Source: CAZCTC01 sp964501335 (GTDB lineage Bacteria; Chloroflexota; Anaerolineae; B4-G1; SLSP01). From it: a stretch of 64,000 bases of DNA. Below, in pieces: positions 16,839 through 26,206 of the stretch (positions are counted from its first letter, which is position 1; each line of letters starts with the position of its first letter). The notes beneath the pieces were generated by a model. That model saw only the letters and a program-made list of their open reading frames with translations. It had not been told where the DNA came from and did not search any database. Location of the stretch: positions 62,001-126,000 of the forward strand of contig CAZCTC010000012.1 in the NCBI GenBank assembly GCA_964501335.1, in the 5' to 3' direction. A program made the translations under genes and the position numbers.

Positions 16839-16850
16839 ATTTCCGGGATC

Positions 16851-16915
16851 AAAGCCGATGTTTTCGCCGGCTTTCTGAAGCCGGCGAAAACATCAATAAA
16901 AACAACTGCACGGAT
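16851..16915 (+). repeat. Dispersed hairpin repeat, copy 5 (tail deleted)
   Basis: A 17-bp hairpin (16857-16873/16878-16894, arms GATGTTTTCGCCGGCTT) is followed at once by aataaaaacaactgcacgg, which resembles the inverted right end. The central tail is missing, giving a minimal form. Confidence 0.7.
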
Positions 16916-16918
16916 GAG

Positions 16919-16956
16919 TAAAAATTCGCCCGCCTTCTCAGGCGGGCGAATTTTTA
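16919..16956. terminator. Terminator hairpin before malQ
   Basis: A 17-bp stem (TAAAAATTCGCCCGCCT at 16919-16935, complement at 16940-16956) has A-rich left and T-rich right outer arms, ending tttttat. It probably ends transcription of the Trx-VKOR gene. Confidence 0.75.
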
Positions 16957-16974
16957 TCCTGAAAGAGCTTCCGT

Positions 16975-17002
16975 TTGTCTTCCCCTGACTTTAAGGTATA
17001 CT
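16975..17002 (+). promoter_or_regulatory. Promoter of malQ
   Basis: TTGTCT (16975-16980), a 16-bp spacer and TATACT (16997-17002) lie 33 bp before the start; ggggaggagg follows as ribosome site. Confidence 0.5.
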
Positions 17003-17034
17003 CGCGGTGAAATCTGGGGAGGAGGTAGTACTCT

Positions 17035-18564
17035 ATGCGTTTCCCACGCGCCGCTGGTGTTCTGTTACATCCTACATCGTTGCCCAGCCCTTACGGCATC
17101 GGTGACTTGGGTGAAAGTGCATATCGTTTTGTTGAATTCCTGGCTGAAAGCGGCCAGACACTCTGGCAGATTCTGCCTTTGGGACCTACCGGTTATGGTG
17201 ATTCTCCTTATGCATCCTTCTCGGCTTTTGCCGGCAATCCGTTGTTGTTGAACCTGGCCTGGATGGTTGCTGAAGGCGATGTAGCGGCCAAAGATCTGGA
17301 ACAGGCGGCCGTTTTTCCTGAGGATCATGTCGACTTCGGCCCCGTGATTACTTATAAAATGGCTGTTTTGCATCGGGCGGCCCGGACTTTTCGGAAGCGT
17401 GGGGATGCCGCACGTCATGAATCCTTTGACGCTTTTTGTGCCGAGAATGCCGATTGGTTGGACGATTATGCATTGTTCATGGCTTTGAAGGATGCTCACG
17501 GCGGGGCAGTGTGGAATACCTGGGAGTGGGAACTGGCATCGCGGAATCCTGAAGCTCTGGCTTCCTGGCGGGAACGTCTGGATGAAGCGGTTTTTGCTTA
17601 TCGTTATTTCCAGTATCAGTTCTTCCGCCAGTGGGCTGAACTGAAAAAATATGCCAACGATAAGGGCATCAAGATTATCGGTGATATCCCGATTTTTGTC
17701 GCTTATGACAGCGCCGATGTCTGGGCCAATCCGGAACTCTTCTATCTTGATGAAAACCGGCTTTCCACGGTGGTCGCAGGCGTGCCCCCAGATTATTTCA
17801 GCGCGACCGGCCAGCTGTGGGGGAATCCTCTTTACCGTTGGGATGTCAATGCGGCGACCGGGTATTCCTGGTGGATTTCTCGCATTCAGCAGGTGCTGCG
17901 GATGGTGGATATGGTGCGGATGGACCATTTCCGTGGCTTTGAGTCGTATTGGGAAATTCCGGCCGGCGAACCGACGGCGGTGCATGGTCGCTGGGCGCCC
18001 GGCCCCGGGGCTTCGCTTTTCAAGGCGGTGGCCAAGGCCCTGGGTCAGCTGCCGATCATTGCCGAGGATTTGGGCTTTATTACCAAACCGGTATATGAAC
18101 TTCGCGATCGCTTTGAGTTTCCCGGCATGAAGATCCTGCAATTTGCCTTCTCGACCGATGCCACCAATGAGTATTTGCCGCACAATTACACCACCCCTAA
18201 TGCTGTGGTCTATACCGGCACCCACGATAACGATACGACGATGGGGTGGTTTGAAAGCCGCGAGGCCGAAGAGCGCCTGAATTGTGTCCGGTATGTGGGG
18301 CCGACCGAAGAGCCGGTTAACTGGGCTTTGATTCGGATGGCTTACAACTCGATTGCCGATATTGCCATTGCCCCTTTACAGGATATTTTCGGCCTTGGGT
18401 GTGAAGCCCGTATGAACACCCCGGGACGTCTGGGTGGCAACTGGAGCTGGCGTTTCAAGAACGAGGATCTTACGCCCGAACTGAGCGAAAAGCTGTTGGA
18501 AATGTCTTTGACATACGGACGTAAAGAACCCGCCGAGAAAAAAGAAAAGCCGGAGTGGATGTAA
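17035..18564 (+). CDS. malQ: 4-alpha-glucanotransferase (amylomaltase, GH77)
   Basis: A 509-residue cytosolic enzyme that moves alpha-1,4-glucan chains between maltodextrins and releases glucose. The family start PRAAGVLLHPTSLPSPYGIGD is nearly complete. Catalytic residues are visible as D297 in VRMDHFRGFESYWEIPAG, E344 in IIAEDLGFIT and D398 in GTHDNDTTMGW. Length is typical for bacterial amylomaltases. It is preceded by its own promoter and followed by a long hairpin. No mal operon partners are adjacent. Confidence 0.95.
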   Translation: MRFPRAAGVLLHPTSLPSPYGIGDLGESAYRFVEFLAESGQTLWQILPLGPTGYGDSPYASFSAFAGNPLLLNLAWMVAEGDVAAKDLEQAAVFPEDHVDFGPVITYKMAVLHRAARTFRKRGDAARHESFDAFCAENADWLDDYALFMALKDAHGGAVWNTWEWELASRNPEALASWRERLDEAVFAYRYFQYQFFRQWAELKKYANDKGIKIIGDIPIFVAYDSADVWANPELFYLDENRLSTVVAGVPPDYFSATGQLWGNPLYRWDVNAATGYSWWISRIQQVLRMVDMVRMDHFRGFESYWEIPAGEPTAVHGRWAPGPGASLFKAVAKALGQLPIIAEDLGFITKPVYELRDRFEFPGMKILQFAFSTDATNEYLPHNYTTPNAVVYTGTHDNDTTMGWFESREAEERLNCVRYVGPTEEPVNWALIRMAYNSIADIAIAPLQDIFGLGCEARMNTPGRLGGNWSWRFKNEDLTPELSEKLLEMSLTYGRKEPAEKKEKPEWM

Positions 18565-18592
18565 ATCCCCGGCTAAACGGTTGAGCATAAAA

Positions 18593-18634
18593 TTTAATTT
18601 TTCGGCGGCCCTCCGGGGCCGCCGAAAAATTAAA
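18593..18634. repeat. 19-bp perfect hairpin between malQ and the convergent DMT gene
   Basis: TTTAATTTTTCGGCGGCCC (18593-18611) pairs with 18616-18634 around tccg. Outer bases are mixed A/T (ttta...taaa), and the right side continues tagttc without a T-run. It lies between convergent genes and may serve as terminator or transcript end-protector for both. Confidence 0.75.
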
Positions 18635-18639
18635 TAGTT

Positions 18640-19542
18640 CTACTTCTTTGTGATGCCGGCGACGCCGATTCCCAACAGGATCAGCCCTCCCCCGATCAGC
18701 GCCGGCAGCGAAGGCAGTTCCTGCAAAATGACCCAGGCCAGGATGGCCGATCCGATCGGCTCCCCCAGGGTGACCACGGCTACATAGGTAGCCGGCAGAT
18801 AGCGTAACCCCCAGTTTAACGCCGAATGTCCGATAATCTGCGGACCCAGAGCCAGCAGCAACAGCCAGATCCATGAAGTCGGAGCATAACCGCTCAGCGG
18901 CGTTCCACTGATTCCGGCGATTCCCATCAAGATTACAGCGGCCGTGGCATAGACCGGAAAAACGTAGCCCAGCAGCGAGAGATGCCCCCGCAGCCGCCGT
19001 CCCAACAGGAAATAACCCGCTGCGGCCAGCGCGCCAATCAAGGCCAACCCATCCCCGATGATCTGATGCCCGGCGGCATTTTGCCAATCTCCCAGGGCAA
19101 TGACCAGCGAGCCGGCTGTGGCCAGCGCCAGCCCGATCAGCATGGTGCGGGTCAGCTTTTCCTGGAGCAGGAAATGGGAGAGCACGCCGACGAAGAGCGG
19201 ACTGGTGGTTACCAGGGCGACGGAAGCTACGACCGAAGTCATGGCCAGCGAGCTGATCCAGGCGGCGAAGTGGACGGCCAGCATGGCGCCGGTGGCCAGC
19301 ATGAGCAAAAATTCTCGCCGGGAGAGCTGTTGCCATTCTGTCCGGCAGCGCAGCAGGGCGATGGGCGCCAGAATCAGTGAGGCCAGGGTCAGGCGCCAGG
19401 CTGCCACTCCCAGCGAAGAGACGCCCCCTTGCTGCGCCAGCCGGATAAAGGTGGAGGCGGTGGAAACCGCCAGCACTCCGATCGTCAATCCTGCCGCCGG
19501 CGGAATCTGGAATTGCAGTTTTCCCGGGTTATTTTTTGCCAT
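18640..19542 (-). CDS. DMT-superfamily (EamA-type) transporter
   Basis: A 300-residue inner-membrane protein with about ten hydrophobic segments in two EamA repeats, the fold of drug/metabolite exporters. Typical pieces are ASTFIRLAQQ near the N-terminus, AWRLTLASLIL, AWISSLAMTSVVASVALVTTSP in the first repeat and TLGEPIGSAILAWVILQE in the second. The substrate cannot be told. Translation appears to start after aggagatcc. It converges on malQ. Confidence 0.85.
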   Translation of the reverse strand: MAKNNPGKLQFQIPPAAGLTIGVLAVSTASTFIRLAQQGGVSSLGVAAWRLTLASLILAPIALLRCRTEWQQLSRREFLLMLATGAMLAVHFAAWISSLAMTSVVASVALVTTSPLFVGVLSHFLLQEKLTRTMLIGLALATAGSLVIALGDWQNAAGHQIIGDGLALIGALAAAGYFLLGRRLRGHLSLLGYVFPVYATAAVILMGIAGISGTPLSGYAPTSWIWLLLLALGPQIIGHSALNWGLRYLPATYVAVVTLGEPIGSAILAWVILQELPSLPALIGGGLILLGIGVAGITKK

Positions 19543-19605
19543 CTTGGATCTCCTGATATTGTGATTTCGCGTGTGGTATCCTGTCCTGAAAATAGACCCA
19601 GAAAA

Positions 19606-19696
19606 GATTCACCACTGAGGCACAGAGGACACAGAGAAGAATTTAAAATAAATCTCTTCCCTTCTTCTCCGTGCTCTCTGTGACTCTGTGGTGAAA
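19606..19696. repeat. Inverted repeat of the ttcaccactgaggcacagag type
   Basis: gattcaccactgaggcacag at 19606 onward is mirrored by ctctgtgactctgtggtgaa ending at 19696, with a short AT-rich centre. This word is seen in repeats of many bacterial genomes. The rest of the 19543-19822 gap (to about 19790) holds fragments like catccttcggggggccgcc that recur at 28979, and no gene. Confidence 0.7.
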
Positions 19697-19822
19697 TCTC
19701 TGCTCTTTTTCATCCTTCGGGGGGCCGCCCCCGGCATGACCTCCTGCCGGGAAAAAGCCCGGTGCGGGATGGATCGAGGGGCCGAAAAAGTATAGAGTTA
19801 GCCCCACGAAGTGTCAAGCTTG

Positions 19823-19831
19823 TGATATAAT
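19823..19831 (+). promoter_or_regulatory. Extended -10 promoter of miaB
   Basis: TGATATAAT is an extended -10 motif 40 bp before the start codon; aaaggtg serves as ribosome site. Confidence 0.5.
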
Positions 19832-19870
19832 TCACCTCGGCTTCTGGCTAATTAGAAAGGTGTAAAAACG

Positions 19871-21214
19871 ATGCGTTATCATCTCTGGACCATCGGCTGC
19901 CAGATGAACACAGCCGATTCACAACGAGTGGCGGCCGGCCTGGAACGGTTGGGTTACCTTCCTTCGGATTCCCCGGATGAAGCCGATGTGATTGTCCTCA
20001 ATACCTGTGTGGTGCGCCAGCAGGCCGAAGACAAAGTCACCGGCCGGTTATATCAATTGCGCCCATTAAAACAGCGCGATCCCCATAAAATTATGGCCCT
20101 CATGGGCTGTTTTGTCCGCGAACGCGATCTGGAACAGCTGCAAGAACGCTATTCCTGGATCGATTGTTTTCTCCCGCCTTCTGATCCCTCAGCCTTGTGG
20201 GCTTTCCTGGCCGAAAAGGGGCGGCTGGACGAAGCGCAGACACTCATCGCCGATGCCGAATCCCGCCGCACCGATCTGGGGCCTGCCGGAGCGCTGGTGC
20301 CCCATTCCGAACGGGGCACCGCCGTTAATGGTTACCTGCCCATCGTTTTAGGCTGTTCCCATGCCTGCACCTATTGTGTGATCCCTTACCGCCGGGGCCC
20401 GGAACGCAGCCGCCCGATGTCGGCCATCCTCGAAGATGCTGAACAGATGGTTTCTCAGGGAATTCGGGAAATCACTTTGTTGGGACAGATCGTCGACCGT
20501 TACGGCTATGACCTTCCTGAGCTGGGGCAGGGTGCGGAAATGCCTCTGGTGACTTTGATGCGGCGCTTGCATGAATTGCCGGGGCTGGTTCGATTGCGTT
20601 TCCTGACCAGCCATCCTAACTGGATGCGCGATGAACTGCTTGAAGCGGTGGGGACTTTGCCTAAAGTCTGCGAACATATGGAAGTTCCGATTCAGGCCGG
20701 CGCCGATGAGGTCTTGCGGTGGATGCGGCGTGGTTATACGGCCGACGACTATCGCCGGTTGATCGGGCGCATTCGGCATTATATTCCTGGTGTTTCCATC
20801 GCCACCGATATCATTGTCGGGTTCCCGGGCGAGACCGAAGCCCATTTTCAAGAGACCTACGACTTGCTGGCTGAGTTGCGTCTGGATAAGGCGCACATTG
20901 CCCGTTATTCCCCCCGCCCGTTGACCGTGGCGACGCGTACCATGCAGGATCTGCTCTCCCTGGAAGAGAAAGAGGAACGCCGGCGTACGCTGGATAAATT
21001 GCAGACGACGATTGTCACTGAACTCAATCAGGCCTATGCCGGGCAGGTGGTCGAAGTGTTGGTGGAAGGGCGTAAGAAGAATCGCTGGTTTGGACGTTCC
21101 CGGACGGATCGACTGGTCTTTTTCGAGGCTTCCGGCGATGATTGGTTGGGGCGTCTGGCCCGGGTTCGTATTACCTGGACCGGTCCCTGGTCTCTTATCG
21201 GCGAACCGGCTTAA
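19871..21214 (+). CDS. miaB: tRNA-2-methylthio-N6-adenosine methylthiotransferase (MiaB family)
   Basis: A 447-residue radical-SAM enzyme that adds a methylthio group to isopentenyl-adenosine 37 of tRNAs. The N-terminal domain supplies cluster ligands C10, C46 and C80. The radical-SAM motif GCSHACTYCVIPYRRGPERS has C162, C166 and C169. The block IATDIIVGFPGETEAHF and a C-terminal TRAM domain (from about residue 380) complete the family architecture. The signature fits MiaB better than MtaB or RimO, but subfamily assignment by eye is not absolute. Confidence 0.88.
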   Translation: MRYHLWTIGCQMNTADSQRVAAGLERLGYLPSDSPDEADVIVLNTCVVRQQAEDKVTGRLYQLRPLKQRDPHKIMALMGCFVRERDLEQLQERYSWIDCFLPPSDPSALWAFLAEKGRLDEAQTLIADAESRRTDLGPAGALVPHSERGTAVNGYLPIVLGCSHACTYCVIPYRRGPERSRPMSAILEDAEQMVSQGIREITLLGQIVDRYGYDLPELGQGAEMPLVTLMRRLHELPGLVRLRFLTSHPNWMRDELLEAVGTLPKVCEHMEVPIQAGADEVLRWMRRGYTADDYRRLIGRIRHYIPGVSIATDIIVGFPGETEAHFQETYDLLAELRLDKAHIARYSPRPLTVATRTMQDLLSLEEKEERRRTLDKLQTTIVTELNQAYAGQVVEVLVEGRKKNRWFGRSRTDRLVFFEASGDDWLGRLARVRITWTGPWSLIGEPA

Positions 21215-21227
21215 AACAAGGATTTCC

Positions 21228-21450
21228 GATCCGCGCGGTTGGACTGAGAAATAAAGGAAAGAAAAGCCCATTTTTTCGGCGGCTTTCTGAAGCCGCCGAA
21301 AAAATGAATAAAGAATAATCTCTCTTCCCATCCAGCGCGTCGCTTTTTATCTGGAAAATGCCCTTTGCGGGGTGCTGAAATTGCTTGCCGCATAGGTTGA
21401 ATATATCTTCCACCTCTCTTTTTAATTGAGAAAAGCATTTGCGGGGTATA
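21228..21450 (+). repeat. Dispersed hairpin repeat, copy 6, plus a second partial tail
   Basis: A left-end remnant (gatccgcgcggtt, 21228-21240), a hairpin (21269-21285/21290-21306, arms CATTTTTTCGGCGGCTT), a linker, catccaGCGCGTCGCTTTTTATC and TTTGCGGGG lead to a right-end remnant ccgcataggttga (21388-21400). A second tail fragment (cctctctttttaattgagaa, gcatttgcgggg) follows to about 21450. Confidence 0.75.
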
Positions 21451-21474
21451 ACCTGATCCCTGAAGGAGGGTAAC

Positions 21475-22755
<1,281 letters not shown>

Positions 22756-22764
22756 ATTTCTATC

Positions 22765-22926
22765 GGGGCGGTTGGTCCGAAAAAAAGCGACCTGTGCGGT
22801 TAATTCGAAAAAAGTCCATATTTTCGGCGGCTTTCTGAAGCCGCCGAAAATATGAATAAAGAATAATCTCTCTTCCCATCCAGCGCGTCGCTTTTTACCA
22901 GGAAAGCGCTGTTGCGGGGCGCAAAA
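22765..22926 (+). repeat. Dispersed hairpin repeat, copy 7
   Basis: The left end GCGACCTGTGCGGTTAA is at 22788-22804, preceded by a second weaker one at about 22765. The hairpin is 22817-22833/22838-22854 (arms CATATTTTCGGCGGCTT). The tail GCGCGTCGCTTTTTACCAGG and TTGCGGGGCGC follow. Tail and linker match copy 6 almost exactly (aataaagaataatctctctt). Confidence 0.8.
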
Positions 22927-22936
22927 TCAAATAGAC

Positions 22937-24520
22937 TCATTCAGTTTGCCGGTGGCGGCCCAGCGCGGCCAGCAACAACATCCCCCCTACTCCCAGTGCA
23001 AACAACAGCGGCCTTGTCAGCACCGGCGCTGCTGCATGTACCCCCAGATAATCCAGCACGGCCAGCTGATTCTGCGGATTAAAAGGCCCCAGGTACCACA
23101 GCACAGGATAAATCACTTCAAAAGCTTTGCTGCTGCGGTTCCAGATCCCCAACATCAACGCCAGCGTCGGGATGAAGAGCACGGCCAGCAGCCACGCCGG
23201 CAGTTCGAGAGTTTCTCCATGGATTGCCCGTCCCAGCAGCGCTCCGCTCATTCCCAGCGCGGTAAACCCTACTCCCGCCAGCCATGATGAACTCAATTGC
23301 CGGATCGCGGCGTGGGCTGTCGGTTGGATCAATTGTCCCGTGTGGTGCCGGGCATCCCGCTCCCCCAGTTTTGACCAGATCAGCACCGGCCAGATGCCCA
23401 TCAGCATCCATCCCATCTGGCGTAGATTGGGCGTGGGCGCTATCACGCAGCCGATCCACAACAGCGCTGCCCCGGCCCACCAGTACCAGGCCACGCCGTT
23501 GACCAGCAGTCGGCCTTCCAGTTCCAGCAATCGCCCCAGGTTGAAGTGAAAGCGGCGTCCGGAAGTCAACCGCGTCAACCGGATTTCCGGCCGGGGTTCT
23601 GCCGGATCGGAGATTTTCTCCAACTGATCTCCATCAGCGCCCGCAACGGCTGCTCTTTTGGGCTTTCCGACGTTCGGATTGGAATCAAACCGCTTGAAAA
23701 AGCATAATCCTGAAAGGACCATGCCCAGGGAGAGCCCTACCCACAACAGCCGTTGGGCAATCAGGCCGGCCGTCCATTCCATTCCCGGCCAGACAAAGGT
23801 CCCGAGCACCCGGTTGCCGATCATCGCCAGGACGAAGCTGCCGTCATAAGTGGGATGAGCGGCCAGCATGGACGCTTTCATGCTGGTGCCGACCAGCGAG
23901 AGCCCGATCACATCCAGCCAGGGCTGACCCGACATCAGGCCGGCGATCAACAGAAAAGTAAAGACGAAGAAGTAGAGCAGATTCCCGAAGTCCCCTTTCA
24001 GCCAGCTGACGGTCTCGAAGAAGAGGGCCAGGGCGGCTACCAATGCCATCATCGGCATGGCGATGAACAGCAACGGCGCGAGCATGGCCCCCAGGCGGAC
24101 CTGAGGATCTTCGCCGTGCAGTAGTTGCATTAAGATCCCGGCCAGTCCCAGGATCGCCACCAGGGTCCCCAGGACGCAGAGATTGCTGACCCATTTAGCC
24201 AGCAGGTAATCCAGCCGTGAGAGCGAGGTGGTGGCGAAGATCTGTCCTACCCCGGTTTTTTCATCGCGCGTCAGGCTGTTTTTTACCAGGAAAAATCCCA
24301 GCAACCCCAGGAAGAAGGAGCAGCTCAGTGCCATCAGGCTGCCCACCCAGGCCGAATTGTAGATTCCCCGATAATTTTGCAGGCTGATCAGGATCTGGCC
24401 GCTGTTGACGCCGTAACCCAGGTAGACGGCCAGACAGAGCGTGATCAGAAAGCCGGACTGCCGGGTGCGTTCCAGAAAGTCTGCTTTGACGATAGCTCCC
24501 AGGATTTCCACTTTTTTCAT
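22937..24520 (-). CDS. ABC transporter permease
   Basis: A 527-residue membrane protein. The start at 24520 is used because its ATG overlaps the stop of the ATPase gene (ATGA); a longer frame to 24547 adds only residues overlapping that gene. Roughly a dozen hydrophobic segments are seen in two halves, separated by a charged linker (residues about 285-335). ABC-2-type features include an N-terminal cytosolic helix then a TM segment, and the loop SLTRDEKTGVGQIFATT, typical of permeases that work with a CcmA-like ATPase. Cargo unknown. It forms an operon with the ATPase, divergent from a two-component system. Confidence 0.8.
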   Translation of the reverse strand: MKKVEILGAIVKADFLERTRQSGFLITLCLAVYLGYGVNSGQILISLQNYRGIYNSAWVGSLMALSCSFFLGLLGFFLVKNSLTRDEKTGVGQIFATTSLSRLDYLLAKWVSNLCVLGTLVAILGLAGILMQLLHGEDPQVRLGAMLAPLLFIAMPMMALVAALALFFETVSWLKGDFGNLLYFFVFTFLLIAGLMSGQPWLDVIGLSLVGTSMKASMLAAHPTYDGSFVLAMIGNRVLGTFVWPGMEWTAGLIAQRLLWVGLSLGMVLSGLCFFKRFDSNPNVGKPKRAAVAGADGDQLEKISDPAEPRPEIRLTRLTSGRRFHFNLGRLLELEGRLLVNGVAWYWWAGAALLWIGCVIAPTPNLRQMGWMLMGIWPVLIWSKLGERDARHHTGQLIQPTAHAAIRQLSSSWLAGVGFTALGMSGALLGRAIHGETLELPAWLLAVLFIPTLALMLGIWNRSSKAFEVIYPVLWYLGPFNPQNQLAVLDYLGVHAAAPVLTRPLLFALGVGGMLLLAALGRHRQTE

Positions 24521-25392
24521 CGTGCGGTCTCCCCGGCGACGGCCCACAGGTAAGCATCTTCCAGATTAGGTGCCACCATCCAGGCTTCTTTGGCTGGCGC
24601 CCGTTCCTGGACTACCCGCAGTCGGGTTCCGTTGGCCCGGCGGGTCATATTGCTCACCAGATGCTTTTGCCGCAGGGCGACCCACTCGGCCGACGGCACC
24701 ATCCATTCCCAGACTTTGCCTTCGACCGTTTGTAGCAACATTTCCGGCGTGGCCTGTCGCAACAGCCGTCCCTGATTCATCAGGACGATCCCCGTCGCCG
24801 CCACCTCGACATCCGAGACGATGTGCGTCGAAAGGATCACAATCCGGTCGCCGGAGAGATCGGCCAGCAGGTTGCGGAAGCGTACCCGCTCTTCCGGGTC
24901 CAATCCGACGGTCGGTTCATCCACGATCAGCAGTTGCGGATCGTTCAACAGCGCCTGCGCAATGCCGATCCGCTGTTTCATCCCGCCGGAATAGCTGCCG
25001 AGCGCGCGTCGGCTTACTTCGGTCAGATTGACCACCTGGAGCAGTTCATCGATGCGGCGATCGGTTGTTGGGCGATCCAATCCTTTCATCGCGGCGAGGT
25101 AGCGCAGGAACTCCACGGCATTCAGATTGGGATAGACGCCGAAGTCCTGGGGCAGATAGCCGAGGACGCTGCGCAATGGATCGGGCCGGCGGGCGATATC
25201 GGTGCCGTTCCAGAGTACCTGCCCTTCCGTCGGGTGGGTAATGGTGGCCAGTATGCGCATCAGGGAGGATTTCCCGGCCCCGTTCGGTCCCAACAGTCCC
25301 CACATGCCTGCCTGTAGGGTGAGAGTGAAATCCCGTACGCCCCACTTATCCCGTCCGTATTGTTTGCTGACATGGTTGATCGTCAGTTCCAT
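24517..25392 (-). CDS. ABC transporter ATP-binding protein (CcmA-like)
   Basis: A 291-residue nucleotide-binding subunit. Walker A GPNGAGKSS, Q-loop YLPQDFGVYP, signature YSGGMKQRIGIAQAL, Walker B LLIVDEPTVGLDP and switch STHIVSDVE are all intact. A C-terminal extension of about 75 residues is usual for export systems with an ABC-2 permease. Its start follows agaggctaag with no strong ribosome site. It is transcribed away from the response-regulator gene; the shared 117-bp gap probably holds both promoters. Confidence 0.9.
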   Translation of the reverse strand: MELTINHVSKQYGRDKWGVRDFTLTLQAGMWGLLGPNGAGKSSLMRILATITHPTEGQVLWNGTDIARRPDPLRSVLGYLPQDFGVYPNLNAVEFLRYLAAMKGLDRPTTDRRIDELLQVVNLTEVSRRALGSYSGGMKQRIGIAQALLNDPQLLIVDEPTVGLDPEERVRFRNLLADLSGDRIVILSTHIVSDVEVAATGIVLMNQGRLLRQATPEMLLQTVEGKVWEWMVPSAEWVALRQKHLVSNMTRRANGTRLRVVQERAPAKEAWMVAPNLEDAYLWAVAGETAR

Positions 25393-25419
25393 ATGCTTAG
25401 CCTCTCTTGTGATCTTGGG

Positions 25420-25425
25420 TATAAT
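25420..25425 (+). promoter_or_regulatory. Possible -10 box for the two-component operon
   Basis: A consensus TATAAT lies 85 bp before the response-regulator start in the divergent intergenic region. No convincing -35 was found. Confidence 0.35.
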
Positions 25426-25460
25426 GACCCTGTTGAATTGAGTTTATTTTATGAGGCTCG

Positions 25461-25504
25461 CGTAGCCGGTTCGTAGCTGCTCTGTCGCAGTTGTGTCGCA
25501 AGGA
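25461..25504 (+). promoter_or_regulatory. Four 11-bp direct repeats, candidate response-regulator site
   Basis: CGTAGC begins at 25461 and 25472, and TGTCGCA at 25483 and 25494. All four starts are spaced exactly 11 bp apart, one helical turn. Tandem half-sites at this spacing are typical for OmpR/PhoB-family dimers. They cover the leader up to the ribosome site of the regulator gene, suggesting autoregulation. Confidence 0.5.
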
Positions 25505-25509
25505 TAACG

Positions 25510-26205
25510 ATGTCTACAATTTTATTGGTCGAAGATGAATTTAAACTCGCCGAAGTCGTTCAGCGCGAATTGGAATCTGCCGGTTATCAGGTCTGGCATG
25601 CCCCCGACGGCCATCAGGGCTGGCGCCTTTTTCAGTTACGTTCCCCCGATCTTGTCGTCCTGGATTGGATGCTTCCCGAATTGAACGGTCTGGATTTGCT
25701 GCGGCGCATCCGGGCCAAATCCCCGGTTCCGGTGCTCATGTTGACGGCGCGCGGCGATCCTACTGATCGCGTTGTCGGGTTGGAGGTGGGCGCCGACGAC
25801 TATCTGGTCAAGCCCTTCAATCTCTCCGAACTGGTGGCCCGGGTACGGGCTCTTTTGCGTCGGGAAGAACGCATCCGCGAGATGCTGGCGGCCGATCAGG
25901 TTCAGGAAGAAAAGGTCATTCAATACGAGGGCCTGATTCTGGATCCTCTGGCCTATTCGTGTCTGCTCGACGGCGAGCCGGTGGAGCTCACGGCGATGGA
26001 ATTTGAGCTGCTCTCTTTGCTGATTTCCCATCCCGGCCGTACTTTTAATCGGATGTACCTGGTCGAGGCGATTTGGAAATCGGCCTACATCGAAGGCGAT
26101 CGAGCGGTGGATAATACCGTGCTGCGCCTGCGGCGTAAATTGGGGCGGCTGGGCGATTGCCTGGAGACGGTGCGCGGCATCGGTTACCGCATGGCCCGGT
26201 TATGA
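25510..26205 (+). CDS. OmpR-family response regulator
   Basis: A 231-residue regulator. The receiver domain starts ILLVEDEFKLAEV, has the phosphoacceptor Asp52 in VVLDWMLPELNG, Thr in LMLTARGD and Lys in DDYLVKPF. A winged-helix DNA-binding domain follows (FELLSLLISHPGRTFNRMYL ... VDNTVLRLRRKL). The kinase gene begins one base after its stop codon, so they form one operon. The divergent ABC exporter is a likely target, as in bacteriocin- or antibiotic-sensing modules (inference). Confidence 0.93.
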   Translation: MSTILLVEDEFKLAEVVQRELESAGYQVWHAPDGHQGWRLFQLRSPDLVVLDWMLPELNGLDLLRRIRAKSPVPVLMLTARGDPTDRVVGLEVGADDYLVKPFNLSELVARVRALLRREERIREMLAADQVQEEKVIQYEGLILDPLAYSCLLDGEPVELTAMEFELLSLLISHPGRTFNRMYLVEAIWKSAYIEGDRAVDNTVLRLRRKLGRLGDCLETVRGIGYRMARL

Positions 26206-26206
26206 G

